Assembly: GCA_946482325.1 (NCBI GenBank)
Contig: CAMLRA010000011.1
Span: 1 to 53,714 of the forward strand
Direction: 5' to 3'
From: an uncultured Chromatiaceae bacterium
GTDB taxonomy: Bacteria > Pseudomonadota > Gammaproteobacteria > Enterobacterales > Alteromonadaceae
Length of the DNA stretch: 53,714 bases
A model generated the notes under the pieces. It was not told the origin of the DNA. It did no database searches and saw nothing but the letters and a program-made list of their open reading frames with translations. Position numbers and translations under genes: made by a program. Positions 24,665-32,685 of the stretch are shown here, piece after piece; within the stretch, counting starts at the first letter, position 1, and every line of letters starts with the position of its first letter.

Positions 24665-25381
24665 ATGGAAAGCGTTCAGCCAACCCATTCGATTTATTTG
24701 TTTGATAGCTGTGCTTTGTTGCAATCAACCACGTTACACAGCGCGGCGCACGCGCATCTGGCCCATCAATGGACCTGCCGCACCGACGGCGAGCCTTTTG
24801 CGGTCTGGTGTGACGGGCAATGGCTGCAAGTGCGGCAGATTTTTATTCCGTCGCTGACGCCACACCAATTTGCCGATGCGCCGGCCGCTTATCTGACTTT
24901 ATTAATCGATGCCGGCAGCACGCCGGTTTTTGTCGAACAGCTGCGGCAGTGGCTGCAAAACGGGATTGCCACAGAACCGGGCGGGTTCGATCTGCCGATG
25001 CTGAGTCAGGCGTTGCAGGCGCGTCAGCATTATCCGGATGCGCGGGTGCGGGCAGCCTGCACGCTGATCCAGCAGAGCGCTGACCTGAGCCAGTTGTCGG
25101 CGCAGTGGCTGGCAGAAAATGTCGCTTTGTCACCAGGTCGTTTTTTACATTTGTTTAGCCAGCAGACCGGCTTGCCGCTGCGTAAATATCTGCGCTGGCA
25201 AAAGCTGCTGCGGGTATTCAGGCTGCTTGCCGCACCAAATCCACCCACTTTTACTGAACTGGCGCTACAGGCTGGTTTTTATGACGCGCCCCACCTGGCC
25301 AATGAAATCCGCCAGTCCTTTGGTCTGGCGCTGTCGGATTTGGTGCACAATAGCCAGTTTTTCCAAGACGACCTGCCATAA
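24665..25381 (+). CDS. AraC-family transcriptional regulator
   Basis: A 238-residue regulator with a compact N-terminal cupin-like sensor (about 1-120) and a C-terminal AraC DNA-binding domain (about 130-230). The two helix-turn-helices are QWLAENVALSPGRFLHLFSQ and FTELALQAGFYDAPHLANEI, with the conserved G-LPLRKYLRW between. The ATG at 24665 has GAGGAG seven bases upstream. It is monocistronic or in a loose unit with the DUF3703 gene, 61 bases further on. Targets unknown. Confidence 0.9.
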   Translation: MESVQPTHSIYLFDSCALLQSTTLHSAAHAHLAHQWTCRTDGEPFAVWCDGQWLQVRQIFIPSLTPHQFADAPAAYLTLLIDAGSTPVFVEQLRQWLQNGIATEPGGFDLPMLSQALQARQHYPDARVRAACTLIQQSADLSQLSAQWLAENVALSPGRFLHLFSQQTGLPLRKYLRWQKLLRVFRLLAAPNPPTFTELALQAGFYDAPHLANEIRQSFGLALSDLVHNSQFFQDDLP

Positions 25382-25442
25382 AACCGCTGAAATACTGCCA
25401 CATCAACAGCGTTACATTCGCACAGTCAGATTGGGAGTGAAT

Positions 25443-25868
25443 ATGTCGTCAACATTGCAACAAACGGCACAGGCGCAGCTACAGCAGGCTAAGCAGCATT
25501 ATCAGGCAGCTGAATATCCGCAAGCTTTTGTACTGCTGGAGCGTGCGCATTTATTGGGCCAGCGGTTTCTGTGGCTGCATCTGCAAACACACTGGTGGAT
25601 GCTCAAATGTGGCGTTCGTCAGCAGATCAGTGCGGAAGTCCGTGGCCAGCTGCTGCGGCTGTTGGCGGTGCTGCCGGCTTATCTGCTGGGTTGGGTGCCG
25701 CTTGGCAACACCGGCGGTGCCAATGTATCAGCGCTGAGACCTATGCCGATCCCGCCGGAGTACCGTCCTTTATTTCCGCGTTATCCGGTGCTGCGCGACA
25801 TGGCGCTGCGGCTGGTATTGGCGTTATTGCTGGTTGGGGTCAGTTTGCTACTGCCAGCCTGGCGTTAG
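25443..25868 (+). CDS. DUF3703 family protein with C-terminal hydrophobic extension
   Basis: A 141-residue protein. Residues 1-105 match the DUF3703 family: AKQHYQAAEYPQAFVLLERA, GQRFLWLHLQTHWWMLKCG, and WVPLGNTGGANVSALRPMPI. The family has no established function. Residues 120-138 form an added hydrophobic helix (MALRLVLALLLVGVSLLLPA) that may be an anchor or a chance extension produced by the junction with the KdpE-like remnant that follows in another frame. The ATG at 25443 has GGGAG six bases upstream. Confidence 0.8.
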   Translation: MSSTLQQTAQAQLQQAKQHYQAAEYPQAFVLLERAHLLGQRFLWLHLQTHWWMLKCGVRQQISAEVRGQLLRLLAVLPAYLLGWVPLGNTGGANVSALRPMPIPPEYRPLFPRYPVLRDMALRLVLALLLVGVSLLLPAWR

Positions 25869-26044
25869 CGCGGGCGGTGCTGCAAAAACAACTGTTAGAA
25901 CAAATCTGGGGTCCGAGCCACGGCGACGATTCGCATTACTTACGTATTGTCGTCAGCCACTTGCGGCAAAAGTTGGGGGATGATCCAACAGCGCCACATT
26001 ATCTGAAAACTGAAGCGGGAGTGGGATATCGGCTCTGTGTCTGA
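25865..26044 (+). pseudogene. KdpE-type response regulator, C-terminal remnant
   Basis: A 59-residue open stretch with no plausible start encodes only the end of an OmpR/KdpE winged-helix domain: LLEQIWGPSHGDDSHYLRI, VSHLRQKLGDDPTAPHYLKT, then EAGVGYRL and the stop. It parallels the tail of the intact KdpE-like gene at 24536 but differs at many bases, so it is an old paralog rather than a recent duplication. The receiver domain and first half of the winged helix are missing, and it joins the DUF3703 stop directly, marking a deletion or recombination junction. Confidence 0.75.
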
Positions 26045-26254
26045 GTCGCGACCAGGTGGCATGCTGCGGTAATTCCCAAGATAGGTTATTTCATTAATCC
26101 AGATTAAATAACAGGTTAAATCTGTCTTCTAACCTCTTACATTTGGCCCTTTAAGAGGTCAATGTCTAATTAAATCAGTAGATTATTGTTTACTTTTCGC
26201 CTCAGCTGGCTTAAACAGTTAAGCCATGTCCCTGCTGTTTTACTGAGCCTGCCT
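26045..26254. other. Intergenic region with two inverted repeats before the large MCP
   Basis: No gene is seen. Two imperfect or short inverted repeats lie here: TTAATC/GATTAA flanked by GTTAT/ATAAC (26085-26112), and ACCTCTTA/TAAGAGGT with a 12-base loop (26132-26159). They may be operators or mRNA hairpins. Confidence 0.35.
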
Positions 26255-28282
26255 ATGTTCAATTCCATTACTGGTCCTGCTGTGCGTTTGTCCCGTTCGC
26301 TGAGCTTCCAGAGCAAATTTTTACTGATTTTTACCGCTTCAATCATTCCGGGTATGTTGTTGTTAGTGAATTCCATGCGGACTGATCTGGCTGCAATTCA
26401 GCGGGACGAAACTGAACTTGCCGGAAAAGAGTTTATAGCGATTTTAACACCGGTCAGCAGAACCCTGTCGGATCATCGGGCGTCGACTGCGATGGTGCTG
26501 AATGGGGATGAGTCTGCACGTAGCCGTGTCACGCAGGACGCTCAGGCGGTTGAACAGGCACTGCAGCAGTTAAGTCAGACCACTAAAATACTGCACGCTG
26601 AGCAGTGGCAGGACAAAATGGATGAATTTGGCGGCAAATGGCAAAGCCTGCGCCAGCAATGGCCGACATTGTCTGCCAGTGCCAACTCGTTGGCTCATAT
26701 CGAACTGATAGGTCTGGTCAACGAATTTCGTCACCATGTTGCCGGTGACAGTGGTTTGCTACTCGATCCGGATGCCAGCACTTATTACCTGATGATCACC
26801 GCCGTTGACAGTTTGCCGGCCTTATCAGAGCAGTTGCAGCAACTACGCGGGTCTTTAGCTTCAACTTTGGCCGGCAAAGCTGTTGGCCAAACCCGGCTGG
26901 GGCGGATGGAAAGCACTGTACAGCGTGAAATTCCCCGTGCATTACAACGTATTAACAATGATCTGGAATTAGCCACGGACGTGGACCCTGAGGTGGCCAA
27001 ACCATTGCTTCAACGCTGGCAGCCGTTGGAACAGCAGTTGTTAAAATTTAGTACCGAACTGCAACAAGCCAATTTTAACAGCGCCTTTGATCAGAGCCGC
27101 GTCGAAAACCAGTTGGTCATGCTCGACCGCATTTTTGTTGAATTGCTGGACGTGGAAAACTTTATGACGGCAGAGCTGGAAAAAGGTTTGCGCGCCCGTA
27201 TCAATGCGGAATGGCAAACTTTCTATTGGTTATTGGCATTTGGACTGGGCATCCTCGGGCTGGTGGGCTGGCTGATTGTTGGTTTTGCCCGTGATTTAAC
27301 CTCCAGAGCCCGTCATCTGGAAAAAGATATGGCGTCGCTGGCGGCCGGTGATTTCAGTACCCATGTGCGTGAACGCGGCAATGACGAACTGAGCCGCATT
27401 GCGCAAAGTGCAATTGAGTTGTCGCGGCAGTTAGGCCGGATGATGCGCGAAGTGCAACAAAGCGCGGCGCAGCTGATGGACGCCGCTAACAACATTGCTT
27501 CTTCCAGCGCACAATTAGCAGGCTCCAGTGTCGAACAAAGCCATGCCGCCACGTCGATGGCGGCGGCAATGGAGGAGTTAACGGTCAGTGTCAGCCAGAT
27601 GTCAGATAATGCGCAGGAAGCCCGGATACAAACCGAAGCGTCAGGTCAAGCCTCGGCTGCAGGCAGCAAAGTTATTCATGACACTGTCCAAAGTATGCAA
27701 AATATCGCCGTGACGGTACGGGAAGCATCGGACAGCGTGGTGGCATTGGGTGACAATGCCAAGGCCATTTCCGGCATTGTTGATGTGATCCGTGGTATTG
27801 CCGAACAAACCAACTTACTGGCGTTAAACGCCGCCATTGAAGCGGCCCGGGCCGGCGAGTCTGGTCGTGGTTTTGCTGTAGTTGCTGATGAAGTGCGTAG
27901 CCTTGCCGGCCGAACTGCAACTTCGACGCGCGAAATAGCGCAAATGATCGAACGTATTCAGGCCGGCACCTCGCTGGTTGTCACCAACATGGCTCGGGGG
28001 ACTCAGCAAGTGGAGCAGGGTGTGTTACTCGCCACTGAGGCCGGCTCAGCGATTGCCAGTATCAGTGAACGTTCGGCCACCGTCGAACAGATGGTACTAA
28101 TGATGACACAGACTCTGAGTGATCAGGCCGCTGCCGCAGCTGAAGTGGCGCTTAAAGTTGAAAGTATTGCGCAAATGTCGGAGCAGAATACTCAGGCGAC
28201 CAAACTGGCTGCACAGACTTCGGTGGACCTGAAAACAGTGGCTTCGGCGCTGGATAATAAAGTCGCTCAGTTCCAATTTTGA
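26255..28282 (+). CDS. Methyl-accepting chemotaxis protein with large periplasmic helical domain
   Basis: A 675-residue receptor. TM1 is about residues 21-42 ([20 protein letters not shown]), followed by a predominantly helical periplasmic region of some 290 residues (with [18 protein letters not shown], resembling nitrate/nitrite-sensor-like or other helical sensors). TM2 is about 325-350, then HAMP ([21 protein letters not shown]), and a signalling domain with tip [20 protein letters not shown] and [20 protein letters not shown]. The ATG at 26255 is preferred to the TTG at 26186 because it places the TM1 anchor normally, although its ribosome site is weak. It stands alone, far from the che cluster. 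Ligand unknown. Confidence 0.93.
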   Translation: MFNSITGPAVRLSRSLSFQSKFLLIFTASIIPGMLLLVNSMRTDLAAIQRDETELAGKEFIAILTPVSRTLSDHRASTAMVLNGDESARSRVTQDAQAVEQALQQLSQTTKILHAEQWQDKMDEFGGKWQSLRQQWPTLSASANSLAHIELIGLVNEFRHHVAGDSGLLLDPDASTYYLMITAVDSLPALSEQLQQLRGSLASTLAGKAVGQTRLGRMESTVQREIPRALQRINNDLELATDVDPEVAKPLLQRWQPLEQQLLKFSTELQQANFNSAFDQSRVENQLVMLDRIFVELLDVENFMTAELEKGLRARINAEWQTFYWLLAFGLGILGLVGWLIVGFARDLTSRARHLEKDMASLAAGDFSTHVRERGNDELSRIAQSAIELSRQLGRMMREVQQSAAQLMDAANNIASSSAQLAGSSVEQSHAATSMAAAMEELTVSVSQMSDNAQEARIQTEASGQASAAGSKVIHDTVQSMQNIAVTVREASDSVVALGDNAKAISGIVDVIRGIAEQTNLLALNAAIEAARAGESGRGFAVVADEVRSLAGRTATSTREIAQMIERIQAGTSLVVTNMARGTQQVEQGVLLATEAGSAIASISERSATVEQMVLMMTQTLSDQAAAAAEVALKVESIAQMSEQNTQATKLAAQTSVDLKTVASALDNKVAQFQF

Positions 28283-28299
28283 TTGGTTTCTCTGCTAAA

Positions 28300-28337
28300 T
28301 GCTGTTCTGCTTAACTAAAACATGAAGCAGAACAGCA
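28300..28337. repeat. Perfect 13-base hairpin between MCP and CTERM gene
   Basis: TGCTGTTCTGCTT (28300-28312) and its exact complement (28325-28337) surround a 12-base A-rich loop. No T-tract follows, so it is not a clear intrinsic terminator. It may stabilise the MCP mRNA 3' end or regulate the downstream leader. Confidence 0.6.
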
Positions 28338-28429
28338 GATTAATGGTTGTTCAAAAAACGTACTGGTCAGACCTAAAGCAAACTGATAGCATGCGCGCCT
28401 CTTTCAGGTTGTACAGAGGGCTGAGTTGG

Positions 28430-29041
28430 ATGAAATGGGTTGTAATATCTGCGTTCTGTCTGGGATTGGTCGGTACTTCCGTACAGGCCTCAGTGATCAC
28501 CAATGGTAATTTTGAAGACAACGTGATTGGCAACAACAGCTGGCGCTGGTTTGGTGCGGATCAGGTCAATGGCTGGGATGGCAGCAATCTGGAGATCTGG
28601 CGCGGTTTTGCCGGTGTGCAGGCCTACAGCGGCCAGCAGTTTATCGAATTAAACGCCCACGGTGCCAATCAGGGCGCCTGGTCTATCTTCCAAACCTTAA
28701 ATACTGTCAGCGGCTCGCGTTATCAGTTGACGTTTGCTTACCGCGCCCGCGCCAACAGCAATGAAACTTTCAGCGTCTCTGTGGCTGATTTGAATCAAAG
28801 TCTGACTGATCATGTCACCGGCGAATGGCGGATGTTTACCGGTTTTTTCACGGCCGGCAATACCAGCAGTTTGCTGCGTTTCACTTCTGGCACCGCAGGC
28901 ACTGTCGGTAATTTTATTGATGACATACAGATCACTGAATTGCCGGTGCAGGTCAGCAGCAATTCAGTGCCGACCAGCCCAACAGGTGCATTGCTGGCTA
29001 TCGCTGCTGCAGCACTGTTCTGGCGCCGCCGCAAGGTCTGA
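28430..29041 (+). CDS. Secreted CTERM-type exoprotein with DUF642/CBM-like domain
   Basis: A 203-residue protein: signal peptide about 1-23 (ending VQAS), a beta-sandwich domain starting VITNGNFEDNVIGNNSWRWF and running to about 165 (DUF642 or carbohydrate-binding-module-like, with GQQFIELNAHGANQGAWSI), and a C-terminal sorting-type tail. The tail has VPTSP, a hydrophobic helix (TGALLAIAAAALFW) and RRRK, i.e. the PEP-CTERM layout with VPTS in place of VPEP. An exosortase or another CTERM protease would be needed and is not in the window. The start at 28430 is chosen for a normal signal peptide; an upstream ATG at 28322 lies in a hairpin. Confidence 0.75.
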   Translation: MKWVVISAFCLGLVGTSVQASVITNGNFEDNVIGNNSWRWFGADQVNGWDGSNLEIWRGFAGVQAYSGQQFIELNAHGANQGAWSIFQTLNTVSGSRYQLTFAYRARANSNETFSVSVADLNQSLTDHVTGEWRMFTGFFTAGNTSSLLRFTSGTAGTVGNFIDDIQITELPVQVSSNSVPTSPTGALLAIAAAALFWRRRKV

Positions 29042-29055
29042 CTGTCGTATCAAAT

Positions 29056-29082
29056 AGCCGCAGCACAGACTGCGGCTTTTTT
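29056..29082 (+). terminator. Rho-independent terminator
   Basis: AGCCGCAG and CTGCGGCT (29056-29063 and 29070-29077) around a CACAGA loop, followed by six T's. It ends the CTERM-protein gene transcript. Confidence 0.85.
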
Positions 29083-29106
29083 GTCTCTGCTATCCGATAG
29101 ATCATC

Positions 29107-29760
29107 TCAGAGCACTGGCAAATGACCGGTTTTTACCAAAATGACGGTTTCTTCGCGGACAAAAGGTGTGTGCTGGCTTTGATGCGGACTGCGCAACCAG
29201 GTTCGCGCCGGATATTCGCCGAATTCATCACAAAAGGTGCCACTTAACACCAGGATTTCTTCGCCGCCAAAATGGCGGTGTGGCAGGAACACTTCACCGG
29301 CCGGCCAGCGCACCAGTGCGGTGTGTTCGCCTTCAAAACTGTGTAGCGGCATCACCTGTAAACCACCATGGCCGGGCAACCATGCCGTCGTCGTGGTATC
29401 GATCCGCACTGTGGCCTGGTCAGCCGGGTTGAACTGATGCAGTTTGACAAACAAAGTGCAGCCATCTCGGCTAAACGGTGCATGCTGGCTTCCCGGCGGA
29501 TTACGCAGATAACTGCCGGTGCCGTAGTCGCCGTGCTCATCGCTGAACACGCCATCCAGCACCAGAATTTCTTCGCCGCCCGGATGTGGATGCGACTTAA
29601 AGTGGGAGCCGGTGGCATAAGATACCAAGCTGGTGGCGTGGCCGGATTCTGCGCCGCTGCGTGCCAGCGGTTTACGCTGCACACCCGGCATCGGGCTGGG
29701 TTGCCATGGCAGCGCGGTGGTATCGATCACCACGCGTTCGGCAAAATTCATATTCAACAT
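29107..29760 (-). CDS. Tandem-cupin ChrR-like protein
   Basis: A 217-residue bicupin: two copies of the ChrR cupin pattern, each with a metal-binding HPHPGGEEILVLDGVF or HRHFGGEEILVLSGTF motif (two His and one Glu per half) and a matching SQHAPF/SQHTPF. In ChrR such cupins bind Zn and sense singlet oxygen with an ECF sigma factor; no anti-sigma helical domain or sigma gene is present here, so an enzymatic or thiol/quinone-sensing role is equally possible. The start at 29760 has AGGAG seven bases upstream. It lies 34 bases after the SDR gene and is probably its operon partner. Confidence 0.85.
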   Translation of the reverse strand: MLNMNFAERVVIDTTALPWQPSPMPGVQRKPLARSGAESGHATSLVSYATGSHFKSHPHPGGEEILVLDGVFSDEHGDYGTGSYLRNPPGSQHAPFSRDGCTLFVKLHQFNPADQATVRIDTTTTAWLPGHGGLQVMPLHSFEGEHTALVRWPAGEVFLPHRHFGGEEILVLSGTFCDEFGEYPARTWLRSPHQSQHTPFVREETVILVKTGHLPVL

Positions 29761-29794
29761 ATAAGGCTCCTGCTGGTACAGCGTGATCATAGCG

Positions 29795-30556
29795 TCAATT
29801 ACGACCTGCCATCACACCACCATCTACATCGACAATAGTACCGCTGATCCAGCTTGCCTGGTCAGATAACAGGAAAAACACAGTCTGCGCGATGTCTTCC
29901 GGGGTACCGATCCGACCAAGTGGATGGAAAGGTGCGAAGCCGGCCAGAGCATCCGCAATTTCAGCTTCCGCAATAAAGGCTTTGTAGATAGTCGACAACA
30001 CGACCGCTGGCGCAACGGCATTAACCCGGATCCCATAGTCAGCCAGTTCCATCGCCAGATTTTTGGTCAGTGCGTGCAAACCAGCTTTTTGCATGGAGTA
30101 AGCCGATGACGGGGTCGCTTTGATGGCTTGATGCGCCCACATCGAGCCAATATTAACAATTGCACCAGCGCCATAGCGTTGCATATTCTTCGCAACGGCC
30201 TGAGTGATAAAGAAAAACGCCCGGTTGATGTCCATTTGTGCCGCATAGTCGGTCACACTATGGTCAAGAAAACTCACGGGCTTAAAGTAGCCGGCCGCAT
30301 TGACCAGATATGCAATGTGACGGGTTTCAGCCGCGAGCGCAGAGATAAAACTATCAACGGCCTGAGCGTCATATAAATCAACGACCGCAATTTGCACCGG
30401 CGTGTCGTGCTGTTGAGCCAGCAGAGCCTGCGCTGCCTGCAACTTTGCCAAATCCCGCCCCAGTAACAGGACAGGGATCCCGGCATTGGCCAGTAGTTTG
30501 GCTGTTGCCAGACCGATACCACTGGACCCGCCCACAATTAAAGCCAACTGTTGCAT
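29795..30556 (-). CDS. Short-chain dehydrogenase/reductase
   Basis: A 253-residue classical SDR: NAD(P) binding GGSSGIG (residues 9-15), the conserved VNAAGYF, catalytic triad Ser in IVNIGSMWAH, Tyr-x3-Lys in SAYSMQKAG, and a C-terminal DVDGGVMAG. It oxidises or reduces an alcohol/carbonyl using NAD(P)(H); the substrate is unknown. The start at 30556 follows GAGGAG. It heads the minus-strand unit with the bicupin gene and is divergent from a TetR regulator with two operators between, so it is the likely regulated target. Confidence 0.92.
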   Translation of the reverse strand: MQQLALIVGGSSGIGLATAKLLANAGIPVLLLGRDLAKLQAAQALLAQQHDTPVQIAVVDLYDAQAVDSFISALAAETRHIAYLVNAAGYFKPVSFLDHSVTDYAAQMDINRAFFFITQAVAKNMQRYGAGAIVNIGSMWAHQAIKATPSSAYSMQKAGLHALTKNLAMELADYGIRVNAVAPAVVLSTIYKAFIAEAEIADALAGFAPFHPLGRIGTPEDIAQTVFFLLSDQASWISGTIVDVDGGVMAGRN

Positions 30557-30593
30557 ACTCTTTCTCCTCTCAGTGTGTTGTCTATTTCAAATA

Positions 30594-30609
30594 TACCTAT
30601 CGATAGGTA
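30594..30609. promoter_or_regulatory. TetR operator copy 1
   Basis: A perfect 16-base palindrome, TACCTATCGATAGGTA (half-sites TACCTATC and GATAGGTA with no spacer), sits 37 bases upstream of the SDR start. It is the putative binding site of the TetR regulator at 30707. Confidence 0.7.
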
Positions 30610-30641
30610 GGTACGATATAGACCACTAAACAGGCTGTCAA

Positions 30642-30661
30642 TACCTATCTTCCGATAGGTA
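30642..30661. promoter_or_regulatory. TetR operator copy 2
   Basis: The same half-sites, TACCTATC and GATAGGTA, but with a 4-base TTCC spacer, lie 45 bases upstream of the TetR start. Copies 1 and 2 have different spacings, 48 bases apart. Confidence 0.65.
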
Positions 30662-30706
30662 AAATCATTTGATATGCTAGCGCAGCTATAGAAACAGGGG
30701 GCAAGA

Positions 30707-31246
30707 ATGGCAGTTTCAACTGTAGATAAAATTATGGATATCGCTGAAGCGCAGGTGCGGGCGGGCGGGTATAACTCTTTTAGTTTCCGTGAGATATCGC
30801 AGGAAATTGGCATAAAAAGTGCGAGTATTCATTACCATTTCCCGACTAAAACTGATCTTGGAGTGGCGATTGCCAGCCGTTATACCTCGCGTTTTGCTGA
30901 GCAGTTGTTGTTTATTTCTGCGACGAATCCTGACGCAAGGGCTCGCCTTAACGCTTATACCGCACTGTTCCGTCAGGCGCTGGTACAAGATCAAAAAATG
31001 TGTTTGTGCGGCCAGTTGGCCAGTGAGTCGGATGTTTTACCTGAGCCGATCCGGCTGGAAACCCGGCGGTTTTTTACGCTGAATATCGACTGGCTGACCA
31101 ATGAAGTATTTGCTGCGGATGGTGTGCAGGCGCAGGCGCGGGCGGCTGCTGTTTTAGCTGCACTGGAAGGCGCTTTGTTGGTGAGCAAAGTTCTGCAACA
31201 GCCGGCTTTGTTTGAACAAGTTGTGACGAATATCGCTGTGGTTTGA
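30707..31246 (+). CDS. TetR-family regulator of the SDR/cupin unit
   Basis: A 179-residue regulator: N-terminal helix-turn-helix (DIAEAQVRAGGYNSFSFREI, then GIKSASIHYHFPTKTDLGVA), C-terminal helical ligand domain with a cysteine pair (KMCLCGQLASE) that resembles the reactive-Cys region of NemR/AcuR-type repressors. A thiol-reactive or electrophilic inducer is possible, but this is inferred. It is divergent from the SDR gene, and the two 8-base half-site operators lie between. Start at 30707 follows GGGGG. Confidence 0.92.
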   Translation: MAVSTVDKIMDIAEAQVRAGGYNSFSFREISQEIGIKSASIHYHFPTKTDLGVAIASRYTSRFAEQLLFISATNPDARARLNAYTALFRQALVQDQKMCLCGQLASESDVLPEPIRLETRRFFTLNIDWLTNEVFAADGVQAQARAAAVLAALEGALLVSKVLQQPALFEQVVTNIAVV

Positions 31247-31324
31247 TAGCCGGCAACAAGCGGCCTGAACCAAGGTTGCGATGTCCATATGTTGTGCATT
31301 GATTGACCCGGGCTGCTTTTGGCC

Positions 31325-31792
31325 TTACCGATTGCGATACCGGCGATACAAACCGAAGAGCCCAAGTCCACAAAGTAATATGCCGGCAAGTGTCGTGCCA
31401 AGCGCATTGTTAAGCTGATGCTGACGCCAGTCCGCCGGCTGATAAATCTGCTGGTTGCCGATGCGAAGCCCGATGATCTGGCTATCTGCAGTAAGCAAAG
31501 TGAGTGTCGCTTTATGAGCCATTGCGCTTTGCAGTACATTGCAAGGCTGGAACTGTCCCAACAGGTCTCGGTTGCTATGGAACCACACCGACGGCGGATG
31601 TGCAGTTAGCCGTAGTTTCACCGCCGGTTGTTTGCGTGCTGTACGGCAGTCTAATTCGGCAATAGTACCGGTAAATTCTGCCGTCTGGCTGCGCTGCAAG
31701 CTGCGATGCTGAATGCTCAGATCGGTGATACCCAATAACAGTAGCAATCCACCTGCCAGCAAACCCAAAGTGAGCATGATGGTTGCTTTCAA
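31325..31792 (-). CDS. Two-helix membrane protein of unknown function
   Basis: A 155-residue protein with an N-terminal membrane helix (about 5-23), a central soluble domain of about 95 residues with LDCRTARKQPAVKLRLTAHP and a Cys in QPCNVLQ, and a second helix near the C-terminus (about 129-146) followed by a basic RRYRNR tail. The topology resembles DUF3592-type proteins, but I cannot confirm a family. The start is TTG at 31792, supported by AAGGAG six bases upstream. It is monocistronic, convergent with the TetR gene. Confidence 0.6.
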   Translation of the reverse strand: MKATIMLTLGLLAGGLLLLLGITDLSIQHRSLQRSQTAEFTGTIAELDCRTARKQPAVKLRLTAHPPSVWFHSNRDLLGQFQPCNVLQSAMAHKATLTLLTADSQIIGLRIGNQQIYQPADWRQHQLNNALGTTLAGILLCGLGLFGLYRRYRNR

Positions 31793-31925
31793 TTGATTCT
31801 CCTTGCTTCAGCGGTCCATCGCTGCGATGACTTCACACTATACCAAGGAAAAACAGCAGCTTGCAGCTGCTGCTTCTAAAAGATCTGCGGGCACTGCAAC
31901 AAGCACAGCCGTAACAAAGCTCAGT

Positions 31926-31950
31926 TAAATCTGAAACATTTTCAGATTTA
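31926..31950. promoter_or_regulatory. TetR/RND operator copy 1
   Basis: Perfect 11-base arms (TAAATCTGAAA and its complement) around a 3-base CAT centre. It is the better of two copies in the leader of the TetR-RND operon. Confidence 0.75.
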
Positions 31951-31978
31951 ACTTGTGTTTAATTTTTCTGCTGCGGTA

Positions 31979-32001
31979 AAATCTGAAAAATATTCAGGTT
32001 T
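31979..32001. promoter_or_regulatory. TetR/RND operator copy 2
   Basis: AAATCTGAA and TTCAGGTTT with a 5-base centre, one mismatch in the arms. The core spacing (AATCTGAA-N5-TTCAG) is the same as copy 1. It ends 12 bases before the TetR start, so binding would block the operon. Confidence 0.65.
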
Positions 32002-32013
32002 AAGGTGTGTCTG

Positions 32014-32649
32014 ATGGACCAATCCCAAAACAATCCGGTGCGGGCGCCGCAACAACAACGTAGTAAACAGCGTGCGGATCAAATTCTCGCCGCGGCGCGC
32101 GCCATCATTTTGCAAAAAGGCTGCGCCAATCTGACCATCAGTGAAATCGCTGAAGTCGCAGGCGTGACGCCGGGGTCGATGTACCAGTATTACCGTAACA
32201 AAGCGGCGATAGTGTTGGCGCTGGGGCAGTATTACGTTGACCTGTTCCAGCAGCAGCTGGCGCAGATTTTTGCTGTATCAGTGACCAGCCGCGAGCAGCT
32301 GGCCGACTTGTTTTTGCAGGTGCTTGAACAACATTACCAAATGTTTCGTGACGACCCGGTGGTGCGGGATGTCTGGGCCGGCACTGCGACGGACAAAGAT
32401 ATGCAGAATCTGGAACAGCAGGATAATGAGCGCCATCTGCAGTTTTTTTGCACAGTGGCCGCGCCATTTTTTCCGGCTTCCGCCACAGCTGAGCTTTATC
32501 GCACACTGAATTTACTGCTGCATTTTGGCGTCGCTGCGTCACGCCTGGCGCTGGAGCAGGATGAGCGTGAAGGCCGCGCCACGCTGGATGCGGCGAAAAA
32601 AATGCTGGGGCAGAACTGGCAACAATTCTGTCGCAACTACACTGTTTAG
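32014..32649 (+). CDS. TetR-family repressor of RND efflux operon
   Basis: A 211-residue regulator: basic N-terminus (RAPQQQRSKQRADQILAAAR), helix-turn-helix with LTISEIAEVAGVTPGSMYQY and YRNKAAIVLAL, then an all-helical ligand domain. The start at 32014 has AAGG eight bases upstream; the upstream GTG at 32005 is less likely. It is co-directional with the efflux genes (37 bases to the adaptor), and two palindromic operators precede it. Autorepression and drug- or metabolite-induced release are expected by family analogy. Confidence 0.92.
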   Translation: MDQSQNNPVRAPQQQRSKQRADQILAAARAIILQKGCANLTISEIAEVAGVTPGSMYQYYRNKAAIVLALGQYYVDLFQQQLAQIFAVSVTSREQLADLFLQVLEQHYQMFRDDPVVRDVWAGTATDKDMQNLEQQDNERHLQFFCTVAAPFFPASATAELYRTLNLLLHFGVAASRLALEQDEREGRATLDAAKKMLGQNWQQFCRNYTV

Positions 32650-32685
32650 GCAGTGCCTACGTCAATCCCATTATCAGGAGCACTT

